Assembly (NCBI GenBank): GCA_035640035.1
Contig: DASQWX010000191.1
Location: 1-8,766 of the forward strand
Source of the DNA: 13-2-20CM-68-14 sp035640035
Lineage (GTDB): Bacteria; Actinomycetota; Thermoleophilia; Gaiellales; Gaiellaceae
Length of the DNA: 8,766 bases
Direction of reading: 5' to 3'
In this document: positions 1-6,369 of the stretch, one piece after another
How positions within the stretch are numbered: the first letter of the stretch is position 1
Layout: every line of letters starts with the position of its first letter
Notes under the pieces: model-generated
What the model was told of the DNA's origin: nothing
Databases searched by the model: none
Seen by the model: only the letters and a program-made list of their open reading frames with translations
Position numbers and translations under genes: made by a program

Positions 1-136
<136 letters not shown>

Positions 137-139
<3 letters not shown>

Positions 140-172
140 GATCGTTCGCTCGACCAAAGCCGAGCAATCTTC
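137..172 (-). other. Hairpin spanning the 16S 5' end (leader RNA)
   Basis: On the minus strand GAAGAT (172-167) can pair with ATCTTC (142-137). Inside it GCTCG pairs with CGAGC, leaving an 8-base loop and one asymmetric bulge. The predicted mature 16S end (about 139) falls inside the outer stem, so the structure could guide 5' maturation or compete with long-range pre-16S pairing. This is pairing seen by eye; no folding was run. Confidence 0.45.
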
Positions 173-174
173 CA

Positions 175-190
175 TTGAGCTTGAGCTCAA
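175..190 (-). other. Small hairpin in the rRNA leader
   Basis: TTGAGC and GCTCAA form a perfect 6-bp stem closed by a TCAA loop, just upstream of the hairpin that spans the 16S 5' end. It may be a leader folding or processing element. No known motif is recognised. Confidence 0.35.
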
Positions 191-296
191 AGGTCCGCTT
201 CCGGAGAAGCAGACGGGTTATTGCTTGATCGCCCCTCGAGTGCGTAGGTGTGACAACGCACGCGAGAGGTTCTCGACGTAAACGCTCGCTGCTGAG

Positions 297-308
297 TTTT
301 CAAAGACC
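297..308 (-). promoter_or_regulatory. boxA-like rRNA antitermination element
   Basis: The minus strand reads GGTCTTTGAAAACTCAG, close to the boxA wording TGYTCTTTGAAAA seen in rRNA leaders, where NusB/S10 bind the nascent RNA to make polymerase resistant to termination. It lies about 160 nt upstream of the 16S 5' end, as expected for a leader boxA, and about 20 nt after the oligo-U end of the terminator hairpin. Assignment is by motif and position only. Confidence 0.55.
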
Positions 309-329
309 GGCGCTACTTCCCGGCGACGT

Positions 330-357
330 AAAAAAGCCTCCGACTCGCGCCAGAGGC
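330..357 (-). terminator. Intrinsic terminator, end of tyrS and/or attenuator in rRNA leader
   Basis: On the minus strand bases 357-336 form a nine-pair stem (two G-U pairs) closed by a GCGA (GNRA) tetraloop, followed at once by six T (335-330). This is a textbook Rho-independent terminator in the leftward direction; the plus strand has no T-run on the other side. It lies about 145 nt after the tyrS stop codon, so it can end tyrS transcripts. It also lies downstream of the strong promoter at 459-489, so rRNA transcripts from that promoter must pass it. Confidence 0.8.
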
Positions 358-431
358 CCCAGTGATCCCGATTCAGGTCGTATCCGAATCGCTTTCTCTA
401 GGGCTCCGATCGTCGGGTTACAGGGACCTCT
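352..431 (-). promoter_or_regulatory. Possible antiterminator pairing in the rRNA leader
   Basis: AGAGGTCCC at 431-423 on the minus strand is complementary over nine bases (one G-U) to GGGGCCTCT at 360-352. The second segment contains six bases (357-352) of the 5' arm of the terminator stem, so the two structures exclude each other, as in attenuators. A separate hairpin with CGATTC/GAATCG arms (391-369) sits between the two segments. The complementarity is seen directly; a regulatory role is inference. Confidence 0.4.
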
Positions 432-458
432 CTACACCGCCGCGAGGGCAGCCGCGGA

Positions 459-489
459 ATGATAGCAGCACTCCGGGGCGACCTGTCAA
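459..489 (-). promoter_or_regulatory. Probable rRNA operon promoter
   Basis: The minus strand has a perfect -35 box TTGACA (489-484) and a -10 box TATCAT (464-459) preceded by TGC, an extended -10 (TGN). The spacer is 19 nt, longer than the ideal 17, which the extended -10 may offset. A GC-rich discriminator (TCCGCGG) follows, as is common at growth-rate-controlled rRNA promoters. Transcription would start near 452, about 310 nt before mature 16S. The -35 box lies only 11 bp beyond the tyrS stop. No better promoter was found between the terminator and 16S. Confidence 0.65.
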
Positions 490-499
490 GAATCGGAAA

Positions 500-1654
500 C
501 TAGCCGGAAACCTTGAGAAATTGGCGCTTTCCGGCCTGGATCAGGGTACCTCGAAGGCGTTCCGCCGGCAGCTCGATCTCGCGCGCGGCCTCGCCGTCGA
601 TCTTGACGCCACCCTGCTCGATCACGCGGCGCCAATGGCTGTTCGACCGGCCGAACTGGTCGCTCAGAAGCTGCGGCAGGTAGACGGACTCGCCGTCGAT
701 GCTCGCGACCGGGATCTCGCTTTCCTCCGGCGCGCGGCCCTCGCGGACGACCCGCGTGAAGTAGTCCTCGCCGCGCCGTGCCCCCTCGTCACCGTGCGAG
801 CGGCGAACAACAAAGCGGGCGAGTTCGAGCTTGGCTTCCATCGGGTCGAGGCTCGTCGGGTCGAGGTCCGACTCCATCACCAAGCGGTAGTAGTCCGGCA
901 GCATCGCGTCCGAGATCGACATCGCCCGACCGAATTGGTCTTCCGGCGGTGAGGTGAGACCGATGTAGTTCCCCTTCGAAGCGCTCATCTTGTCGCCGTC
1001 GGGGCCGAGAAGGAGCGGCGTCGTCAGGGCGACCTGGGGCTCGAGCCCGTAGGCCTCCATCACGTCCCTGCCCGCGAGCAGGTTGTAGAGCTGATCGGTC
1101 CCGCCCAGTTCGACGTCGGCTTCGATGGCAACCGAGTCGTAGGCCTGCATGAGCGGATACAGCAGCTCCGAGATCGAGATCGGAGCGTTCGCGGCCATCC
1201 GTTTGGCGAAGTCGTCGCGCTCGAGCAGGCGTGCGACGGTGGTCGTTCGCGTCAACCGCAGGATCTCCGCGAAGTCGAGCTTGGCAAGCCATTCGCCGTT
1301 GAAACGGACTTCGAGTCGTTCGGGGCTGGTGTCGATGATCAGCGCCGCCTGCTCGAGGTAGGTGTTCGCGTTGCGGTCGATCTCCTCGTCGGAAAGAACT
1401 GGCCGCTCGGCCGAGAGGCCCGATGGATCGCCGATTCGCGTCGTGTAGTCGCCGACGATCAAGACTCCCACGTGCCCCTCGCGCTGGAAGGCCGCCATTC
1501 GCTGGAGCGGGATCGCGTGCCCGATGTGAACGTCGGGAGCTGTGACGTCGATCCCGAGCTTGACGCGGAGGGCCCGGCCCTTCGCGAGCTTGCGCTCGAG
1601 CTCGCCCGCCGGCAGAACGTCGACGGCGTTTCGGGTCAGCTCGGCGACACCCAT
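500..1654 (-). CDS. tyrS: Tyrosyl-tRNA synthetase
   Basis: Cytoplasmic enzyme that activates tyrosine with ATP and charges tRNA-Tyr. The 384-residue protein has a class I Rossmann catalytic core: HIGH at 43-46, the tyrosine-site stretch YPLMQAYD (166-173) followed by GGTDQ (184-188), and the KMSAS signature at 222-226. An S4-like RNA-binding domain fills about 322-384 (GGVKIDGE near 348-355). Length is slightly below the common 400-430 residues. ATG at 1654 is preferred over an in-frame upstream start at 1765, because the extra 37 residues are low-complexity, unlike the family, and would run into the divergent PBP gene. A -10-like TAAAGT lies 7 nt before this ATG and there is no Shine-Dalgarno, so the mRNA may be leaderless. 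The gene reads toward the rRNA operon. Confidence 0.97.
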   Translation of the reverse strand: MGVAELTRNAVDVLPAGELERKLAKGRALRVKLGIDVTAPDVHIGHAIPLQRMAAFQREGHVGVLIVGDYTTRIGDPSGLSAERPVLSDEEIDRNANTYLEQAALIIDTSPERLEVRFNGEWLAKLDFAEILRLTRTTTVARLLERDDFAKRMAANAPISISELLYPLMQAYDSVAIEADVELGGTDQLYNLLAGRDVMEAYGLEPQVALTTPLLLGPDGDKMSASKGNYIGLTSPPEDQFGRAMSISDAMLPDYYRLVMESDLDPTSLDPMEAKLELARFVVRRSHGDEGARRGEDYFTRVVREGRAPEESEIPVASIDGESVYLPQLLSDQFGRSNSHWRRVIEQGGVKIDGEAAREIELPAERLRGTLIQAGKRQFLKVSG

Positions 1655-1667
1655 AGGACGGACTTTA
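1655..1667 (-). promoter_or_regulatory. Candidate leaderless promoter of tyrS (-10 box)
   Basis: TAAAGT (1667-1662, minus strand) fits the TANNNT -10 pattern and ends 7 nt before the ATG, placing transcription start on or next to the start codon. No purine-rich ribosome binding site is present. No good -35 box is seen. Actinobacteria are known for many leaderless mRNAs. Confidence 0.4.
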
Positions 1668-1674
1668 GTGCCGT

Positions 1675-1680
1675 TAGAAT
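1675..1680 (+). promoter_or_regulatory. Candidate -10 box for the PBP gene
   Basis: TAGAAT on the plus strand differs from TATAAT at one base. It lies 33 nt before the GTG start of the divergent PBP gene, so a leader of about 25 nt would result. No convincing -35 box is seen at the proper distance. The whole divergent region between the two genes is only 59 bp, so both promoters must be compact and close together. Confidence 0.35.
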
Positions 1681-1713
1681 CCCGCAGTTCTGTCTCGCCG
1701 ACGACGTTCCGCC

Positions 1714-4131
1714 GTGGCGCGGCCGAAGGGCCGGCGCCGGATCCGGAAGCTTCGCCTCGTCGCACTGCTGGCCCTGCTGGCGGTGCTTGCGTTCGCCTCC
1801 TTCAGCGTCGGCCTGGTGACCGCGATCGCGGGCGAGCTCCCCTCGCTCGACCCGAGCCGGATCCACAACCAGACCGACGGCTTCATCTATGCCGACAACG
1901 GTCGGGTGCTGTCGGTTCTGCGTGGCTCGCAGAGCCGGATCCTGCTCCGCTCCGACCAGATCTCGCCGCTGATGAAGCAGGCGATCGTCGCGATCGAGGA
2001 CAAGCGCTTCTACGAGCACCGCGGCGTCGACCTGCGCGGGATCCTGCGCGCCGTCTGGGTCGACATCCGCGGCGGCGGGGCGGTGCAGGGAGGCTCGACG
2101 ATCACGCAGCAGTTCGTGAAGAACACCTACACGAAGGATCAGCGATCGATCGCGCGCAAGCTGAAGGAGGCAGCCCTCGCCTGGCAGCTCGAGCAGCGCT
2201 GGTCGAAGGATCGGATCCTGACCGCGTACCTGAACACGATCTACTTCGGGAACGGCGCGTACGGCGTCGAGCAGGCGGCGCAGACCTACTTCCACCACGG
2301 GGCGGGGCCCGGCAAGCTGACGCTCTGGGAGGCCGCGCTGCTCGCCGGGATCCCCGAGGACCCGGCTGCATACGACCCGGCGACCAATCAGAAGGCCGCG
2401 CGAGTGCGGCGGAACCTGGTTCTCAAGGAGATGTTCGACCAGGGCGACATCACCCACGCCGTCTACGTGGACGCGACGCGGCGGCCGATACCGAAGCCCC
2501 AGTCGATCCACCTCCCCGGCGACCAGGGCCCGGCGCAGTACTTCGCGAACTACGTCAAGCAGCAACTCGTCGACCGGTACGGTTCCGGCCGCGTCTTTGG
2601 CGGCGGGCTCAAGGTCTACACGACGATCGACCTCAAGCTGCAGAAGATGGCGCGGACGTCGATCGGCAAGTGGCTCACTAACCCGTCGGGCCCGACCGCC
2701 GCGCTCGTCGCGATCGACCCGCGCAACGGCCGCGTTCTCGCCATGTTCGGAGGCAACAACTTCCGCAAGAGCCAGTTCAACCTCGCCGTCCAGGGTGAGC
2801 GCCAGGCGGGCTCGTCGTTCAAGCCCTTCGTGCTCGCGACGGCGCTGAAAGAAGGCGTTGCGCCGAGCACGACCTTCGTCTCGAAGCCGATCACGATCGA
2901 CGCCGGCGGCCGGCTCTGGGAGGTGCACAACTACGAGGACGAGTACCTCGGCCCGATCACGATCACGCAGGCGGCGGCCTACTCGGACAACTCGGTCTTC
3001 GCCCAGCTGACCAAGCTCGTCGGCCCGCCGAACATCGTCGCGACGGCCAAGTCGCTCGGGATCAAGAGCAAGCTCCGGCCGTACTTCTCGATCGGGCTCG
3101 GCGCGCAGGGCGTGAACCCGCTCGAGATGGCGCGGGCGTTCTCGGCTTTCGCAGACGGCGGCAAGCGGATCGACGGCGCCCGTTTCGGCAATCAGCCGCG
3201 CGTGATCCTCAAGGTCGCCAACGAGCACGGCAAGGTGATCGACGACAACGCGCCGCGCGCGGTTCCGGCGCTCTCCGCCGACAACGCGGCGTTCGTGACG
3301 TCCCTGCTCCAGAACGTGATCAAGTACGGGACGGGAAAGGCGGCGGCTCTCTCAGGTGGCCGCCCCGCTGCCGGCAAGACCGGCACCACCGAGAACTACG
3401 GCGACGCCTGGTTCGTCGGCTACACGCCACAGTTGGTGGGCGCGGTCTGGGTCGGGTATCCGAACCGGCTTCGGCCGATGACCTACGAGTTCCACGGAAA
3501 GCCCGTCGCGGGCGGCACCTTCCCCGCGCTGATCTGGAAGAGCTTCATGGAGAAGGCGCTTCCGTACCTCCACGACCAGCCGGAGAGCTTCCCGGAGGTG
3601 TCGATGCCGTACGCGTCGCCGCGGAACGTCACCTACAGGGACGGTCGGCTCCAGCTGGCCAACGGCTACTGCCACGACACCGAGACGATCGAGTACTTCG
3701 GCGGATCTGGGCCGACGCACACGGCGCACTGCCTGCCGAACGAGGTCGAGGTGCCGAACGTGGTCGGCGATCCGATCCATCAGGCCGAGTCGATTCTCGC
3801 CGGCCAGCCGCTCGCCACGACCCTCGTCTATCGCCCGGCCACGCCGCGTCAACAGGTCGGCGTCGTGGTCAAGCAGTTCCCCGCCGGCGGTCACCTGTCG
3901 TCGGGAGCAAAGGTGACGCTGGTCCTGCCGAAGGCGCTCCACGGCGTCGTTCCGAACGTCGTCGGGATGACGGTCGACCGGGCGCGGGCGAAGCTCGAGC
4001 GTCTCAAGCTCGACGTCACGATTTCGCCGAGCAACGCTCCCGGCTCCGCGCGGATCGTCGCCCAGTCGCCCCGCGGGGGACGCGCGGCCGCGCCCGGGAT
4101 GGGGATCACGCTGGCCGCAAAGGGCGGCTGA
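1714..4131 (+). CDS. Class A penicillin-binding protein (GT51 transglycosylase + transpeptidase) with two PASTA domains
   Basis: Bifunctional peptidoglycan synthase that polymerises lipid II and cross-links stem peptides outside the membrane; 805 residues. A short basic cytoplasmic tail is followed by one membrane anchor (about 13-39). The GT51 domain has the motif EDKRFYEHRGVD with catalytic Glu95, GGSTITQQ (127-133) and RKLKEA with second Glu152. The transpeptidase has SSFK (nucleophile Ser367, Lys370), SDN (424-426) and KTG (555-557). Two PASTA domains follow (about 678-743 and 745-805), each opening with VPNVVG. The only two cysteines, C653 and C673, lie in the linker before PASTA 1 and probably form a disulfide. 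GTG at 1714 is the only ordinary start after an in-frame stop at 1675-1677; no clear Shine-Dalgarno precedes it. PASTA suggests a PonA2-like role. It is divergent from tyrS and its 3' end overlaps the glycosylase gene. Confidence 0.97.
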   Translation: MARPKGRRRIRKLRLVALLALLAVLAFASFSVGLVTAIAGELPSLDPSRIHNQTDGFIYADNGRVLSVLRGSQSRILLRSDQISPLMKQAIVAIEDKRFYEHRGVDLRGILRAVWVDIRGGGAVQGGSTITQQFVKNTYTKDQRSIARKLKEAALAWQLEQRWSKDRILTAYLNTIYFGNGAYGVEQAAQTYFHHGAGPGKLTLWEAALLAGIPEDPAAYDPATNQKAARVRRNLVLKEMFDQGDITHAVYVDATRRPIPKPQSIHLPGDQGPAQYFANYVKQQLVDRYGSGRVFGGGLKVYTTIDLKLQKMARTSIGKWLTNPSGPTAALVAIDPRNGRVLAMFGGNNFRKSQFNLAVQGERQAGSSFKPFVLATALKEGVAPSTTFVSKPITIDAGGRLWEVHNYEDEYLGPITITQAAAYSDNSVFAQLTKLVGPPNIVATAKSLGIKSKLRPYFSIGLGAQGVNPLEMARAFSAFADGGKRIDGARFGNQPRVILKVANEHGKVIDDNAPRAVPALSADNAAFVTSLLQNVIKYGTGKAAALSGGRPAAGKTGTTENYGDAWFVGYTPQLVGAVWVGYPNRLRPMTYEFHGKPVAGGTFPALIWKSFMEKALPYLHDQPESFPEVSMPYASPRNVTYRDGRLQLANGYCHDTETIEYFGGSGPTHTAHCLPNEVEVPNVVGDPIHQAESILAGQPLATTLVYRPATPRQQVGVVVKQFPAGGHLSSGAKVTLVLPKALHGVVPNVVGMTVDRARAKLERLKLDVTISPSNAPGSARIVAQSPRGGRAAAPGMGITLAAKGG

Positions 4132-4669
4132 GGTACCGGGACCCGGCAAGCCCGTACCGCCACGGCAGATCGGTCGCGCGGGAGATGCCGATCCTCGCCC
4201 CTCGCACGATCTCCGGCTTCTCGGCCCTCGGCTCGAGGCGGAAGGGCAGGCTGTCGAGCGGCAGCCCGTCGTGCTCGCGGGTGATCCCGAGCGCCTGACA
4301 CAGACGACCCGGCCCCGCGCAGAGCAGCCGCTCGTCGTCGAGCCCGCGACGGCGCCGCATCGCATCGAGGCCGTGAGTCGGCTCCAGCGCGCGGATCAGA
4401 ACGGCGTCGGCCACGCCCTCGTCCGCGCAGACAAAGTTGACGCACCAGTGGATCCCGTACGAGCGGTAGACGTAGGCATGCCCTGGCGGGCCGAACATGG
4501 ACGCATTTCGCCCGGTTCGGCCCGCGAAGCCGTGCGCGGCGGGATCCTCGTGGTGGTACGCCTCGAGCTCGACGATTTTTCCGCCGACGCCGTCGAACAA
4601 GAAGGTCACGCCGATCAGCTCCTCGGCCACCTCGTGGACCGACCGGGCGAAGAACTCCCTGCGGATCAC
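4106..4669 (-). CDS. mpg: 3-methyladenine DNA glycosylase (AAG/MPG family)
   Basis: Monofunctional base-excision repair enzyme that flips out and removes alkylated or deaminated purines; 187 residues, near the usual bacterial length. It opens with the family start RREFFARSVHEVAEELIG. Next come IVELEAY (32-38), where E36 and Y38 match the general base and base-stacking Tyr of human AAG (E125, Y127), then GRTGRNASMFGPPGHAYVY (50-68), YGIHWCVNFV with N78, and LIRALEP with R93 (human N169 and R182). These matches are aligned by eye. GTG at 4669 is chosen because it overlaps the upstream MFS stop as GTGA, indicating translational coupling, and it precedes the conserved N-terminus directly; further upstream this frame is out-of-frame MFS sequence. 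The last 26 bp overlap the convergent PBP gene. Confidence 0.95.
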   Translation of the reverse strand: MIRREFFARSVHEVAEELIGVTFLFDGVGGKIVELEAYHHEDPAAHGFAGRTGRNASMFGPPGHAYVYRSYGIHWCVNFVCADEGVADAVLIRALEPTHGLDAMRRRRGLDDERLLCAGPGRLCQALGITREHDGLPLDSLPFRLEPRAEKPEIVRGARIGISRATDLPWRYGLAGSRYLSRPLRPA

Positions 4670-5964
4670 GCTTTCGCAGCCTTCGCGTCGTAGCGCAGCA
4701 GGGTGGGGATCGCCAGTGCGAGCAGAGCGCAGCCGGCCACGCAGGCGACGCCGCCGGAGACGATCGAGAACCGGAGACTCGTGAGCGAGGCGACAACGCC
4801 CGCCTCGACGTTGCCGAGGGTCGGCGCCGCCGCGACCTGGGTGAACTCGATCCCGGTGATGCGACCGCGCATCGCATCCGGGGTGGCGACGAGGACGATT
4901 GTGCTGCGAAGGACGGCGCTGACGAAGTCGGCTGCCCCTGCGACGGCCAGCATCGCGAGCGCGAGCCAGAGTGCGTTCGCATAGCCGAACGCAACGAGCG
5001 CGGCACCCCACGCGGCCGCGGCCACAAGGACGCCGAGACCCTGGCGGCGGATGTGCGCGAGCGGTCCCGAGAAGATCGATGCGACGAGTGCTCCGGCATA
5101 CGGGGCGGCAAAGAGAAAGCCGACCGTCTTCGACCCGCCGCCGAAGTGCTCGCCGATCGCCGGGAAGAGCGCCATCGGCATTCCGAAGATCATCGCGTTC
5201 GTGTCGACGAGGAAGATCCCGAGCACGACGGGCTGCCTGCGCACGTAGCGGAACCCCTCGACGATCGAGCGGACGCTGGGCCGGTCGGCCTCGGGCGACG
5301 GAGGGAGCGGCGGCAGCATCCAGATGCTCGCCAGGGAGGCGCCGAAGCTCGCGACGTCGATCAGGTACGTCCCCGTCAGGCCGACGCCGGCGATGATCAG
5401 GCCGCCGGCGGCCGGGCCCGCGACGGCTGCGAAGTTCGAGTAGAGGCTCTCCAGCGCGTTCGCGGCGACGAGCTGCTCCTCCTCGACGATCCGGGGTAGG
5501 AGCGAGCGCATCGACGGCGTCCCGAAGCCGAAGACCAGCGTGCCGACGAAATCGAGGACGTACAGCGCCCACACCTGCGGGTGCGGGAGCGTCGCGTTGA
5601 CGGCCAGCGCGACCGAGACGAGCGCGAAGCCGGCCTCGCTTGCGAGGAGCAGCCGCCGACGGTCGACGGCGTCGGCAACGGCCCCGCCGACGATCGGCGC
5701 GACGAGGAGCGGAACAAGGGTGGTCAGATAGAGCAGCCCGACGGCGAGCGTCGAGTGAGTCAGCTGGAACAGCTGGTATGGAACCGCGACCCAGGTCACC
5801 TCGCCGGCGATGAACGAGATCCCCTGCCCGAAGAAGAGGCGGCGGAACGGCGGCGACTCGCGCAGCGGCGTCAGGTCTAGTGCAACGCGCCTGATCAGCC
5901 CGGCGGCGCGCGGCGGCGCAGCGCCGATCGGCTCCTGCTCGACCGGTAGCTCCGGCCCGCTCAG
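4666..5964 (-). CDS. Major facilitator superfamily exporter (MFS_3/EntS-like), non-canonical start
   Basis: Twelve-helix-type inner-membrane drug/proton antiporter-like protein, substrate unknown. It has many hydrophobic segments, MFS motif A (ADAVDRRRLL) in the loop after TM2, and an N-terminal LDLTPLR...FRRLFFGQGISF stretch typical of the MFS_3 (EntS-like) family. The first ATG/GTG/TTG in frame is GTG at 5799, which would cut TM1 in half. The conserved N-terminus lies upstream, in an open frame that runs back to the TAG of the preceding gene. The best candidate start is CTG at 5964, directly after that TAG, giving a 432-residue protein of normal family length with N-terminus (M)SGPELPVEQ. 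CTG at 5898 is an alternative. It ends in a GTGA overlap with the glycosylase gene. Function by family is secure; the start is not. Confidence 0.88.
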   Translation of the reverse strand: MSGPELPVEQEPIGAAPPRAAGLIRRVALDLTPLRESPPFRRLFFGQGISFIAGEVTWVAVPYQLFQLTHSTLAVGLLYLTTLVPLLVAPIVGGAVADAVDRRRLLLASEAGFALVSVALAVNATLPHPQVWALYVLDFVGTLVFGFGTPSMRSLLPRIVEEEQLVAANALESLYSNFAAVAGPAAGGLIIAGVGLTGTYLIDVASFGASLASIWMLPPLPPSPEADRPSVRSIVEGFRYVRRQPVVLGIFLVDTNAMIFGMPMALFPAIGEHFGGGSKTVGFLFAAPYAGALVASIFSGPLAHIRRQGLGVLVAAAAWGAALVAFGYANALWLALAMLAVAGAADFVSAVLRSTIVLVATPDAMRGRITGIEFTQVAAAPTLGNVEAGVVASLTSLRFSIVSGGVACVAGCALLALAIPTLLRYDAKAAKA

Positions 5965-6321
5965 CTAGAAGAGTTGCTCGGTGTCGCCGGGTTTCGCGGT
6001 CGCCTCGAGCAGTCGGCGCGCACGACGCCCGAGGTCGTTGACGTCGACGCGGCCCTGCTGGGTCTGCTCGGCGACCCGCTCCGCCAGGTCGAGCGCCTGG
6101 TCGAGGAGCGGCGTCCCGGTCGCCGCCTGTTGGCCCATCTCGTGGAGGATCGTTCGCTCGGTGCGGGAGGCGACGATCGGCTCGCTGACGCCCTCGACCC
6201 AGACGAGCGTTCGCCGTCCATGGCCGCGCCGGTCGTCGCGGATCGGTTCGATCGCGTAGATCTTGTCGGCCCGGGCGTACTTGCCGAAGCCGAGGAAGAC
6301 CATCCGGTTGCCGTCTGCCAC
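5965..6321 (-). CDS. RemA/DUF370-like small regulatory protein
   Basis: A 118-residue protein. The first 60 residues resemble the DUF370/RemA family: VFLGFGKYARADKIYAIEP (8-26) matches the IxIGFGNxVxxxRIIAI block, and GHGRRTLVWVEG with IVASRTERTIL (33-59) matches the GRRTRAVIIxDSxHVIL block, including the GRRT arginines. In Bacillus, RemA is an oligomeric DNA-binding activator of matrix genes; a regulatory role here is inference. The tail (about 64-118) is charged, probably helical, and unlike short Bacillus RemA. Possible starts are TTG 6345, GTG 6321 and ATG 6303. GTG 6321 is chosen because a -10-like GATAAT lies 6 nt before it; no start has a clear Shine-Dalgarno. Its TAG stop is followed in the same frame by the MFS gene. 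Confidence 0.65.
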   Translation of the reverse strand: MADGNRMVFLGFGKYARADKIYAIEPIRDDRRGHGRRTLVWVEGVSEPIVASRTERTILHEMGQQAATGTPLLDQALDLAERVAEQTQQGRVDVNDLGRRARRLLEATAKPGDTEQLF

Positions 6322-6333
6322 GGTGGGATTATC
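6322..6333 (-). promoter_or_regulatory. Candidate leaderless promoter of the RemA-like gene (-10 box)
   Basis: GATAAT (6333-6328, minus strand) differs from TATAAT at one base and ends 6 nt before the GTG at 6321. No ribosome binding site is visible. No good -35 was found at 16-18 nt. It lies in the short gap after the FG-GAP gene, so the RemA-like/MFS/glycosylase run may have its own promoter. Confidence 0.4.
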
Positions 6334-6369
6334 GCCGCCGTGCAAGACGCCGACGACGCGCCGACGTAT

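Noticed and set aside
241..303. Second rRNA promoter downstream of the terminator (TTGAAA, 17 nt, TACGTC; or TTGTCA)
   Set aside because: The -10 matches are poor and the TTGAAA is part of the boxA-like element; kept only as a weak alternative.
358..499. T-box riboswitch linked to tyrS or a tRNA gene in the 360-bp gap
   Set aside because: No T-box sequence in the right strand and position (the gap is downstream of tyrS), and no cloverleaf with T-loop wording was found.
1655..1765. Longer tyrS N-terminus starting at 1765
   Set aside because: The added 37 residues do not resemble the enzyme, would include the divergent promoter region and overlap the PBP start.
1636..3228. Long minus-strand open frame (530 codons) opposite the PBP gene
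   Set aside because: It is antisense to a clear PBP with all catalytic motifs, is Arg-rich and has no recognisable domain; GC-rich DNA often leaves such shadows open.
4670..5572. N-terminal extension of the glycosylase frame up to 5572
   Set aside because: This part is an out-of-frame reading of the MFS gene; the glycosylase family start lies right after the GTG at 4669.
6348..6366. 8-bp direct repeat CGCCGACG with 3-bp spacer between the FG-GAP and RemA-like genes
   Set aside because: Too short in GC-rich sequence to claim an operator or repeat element.
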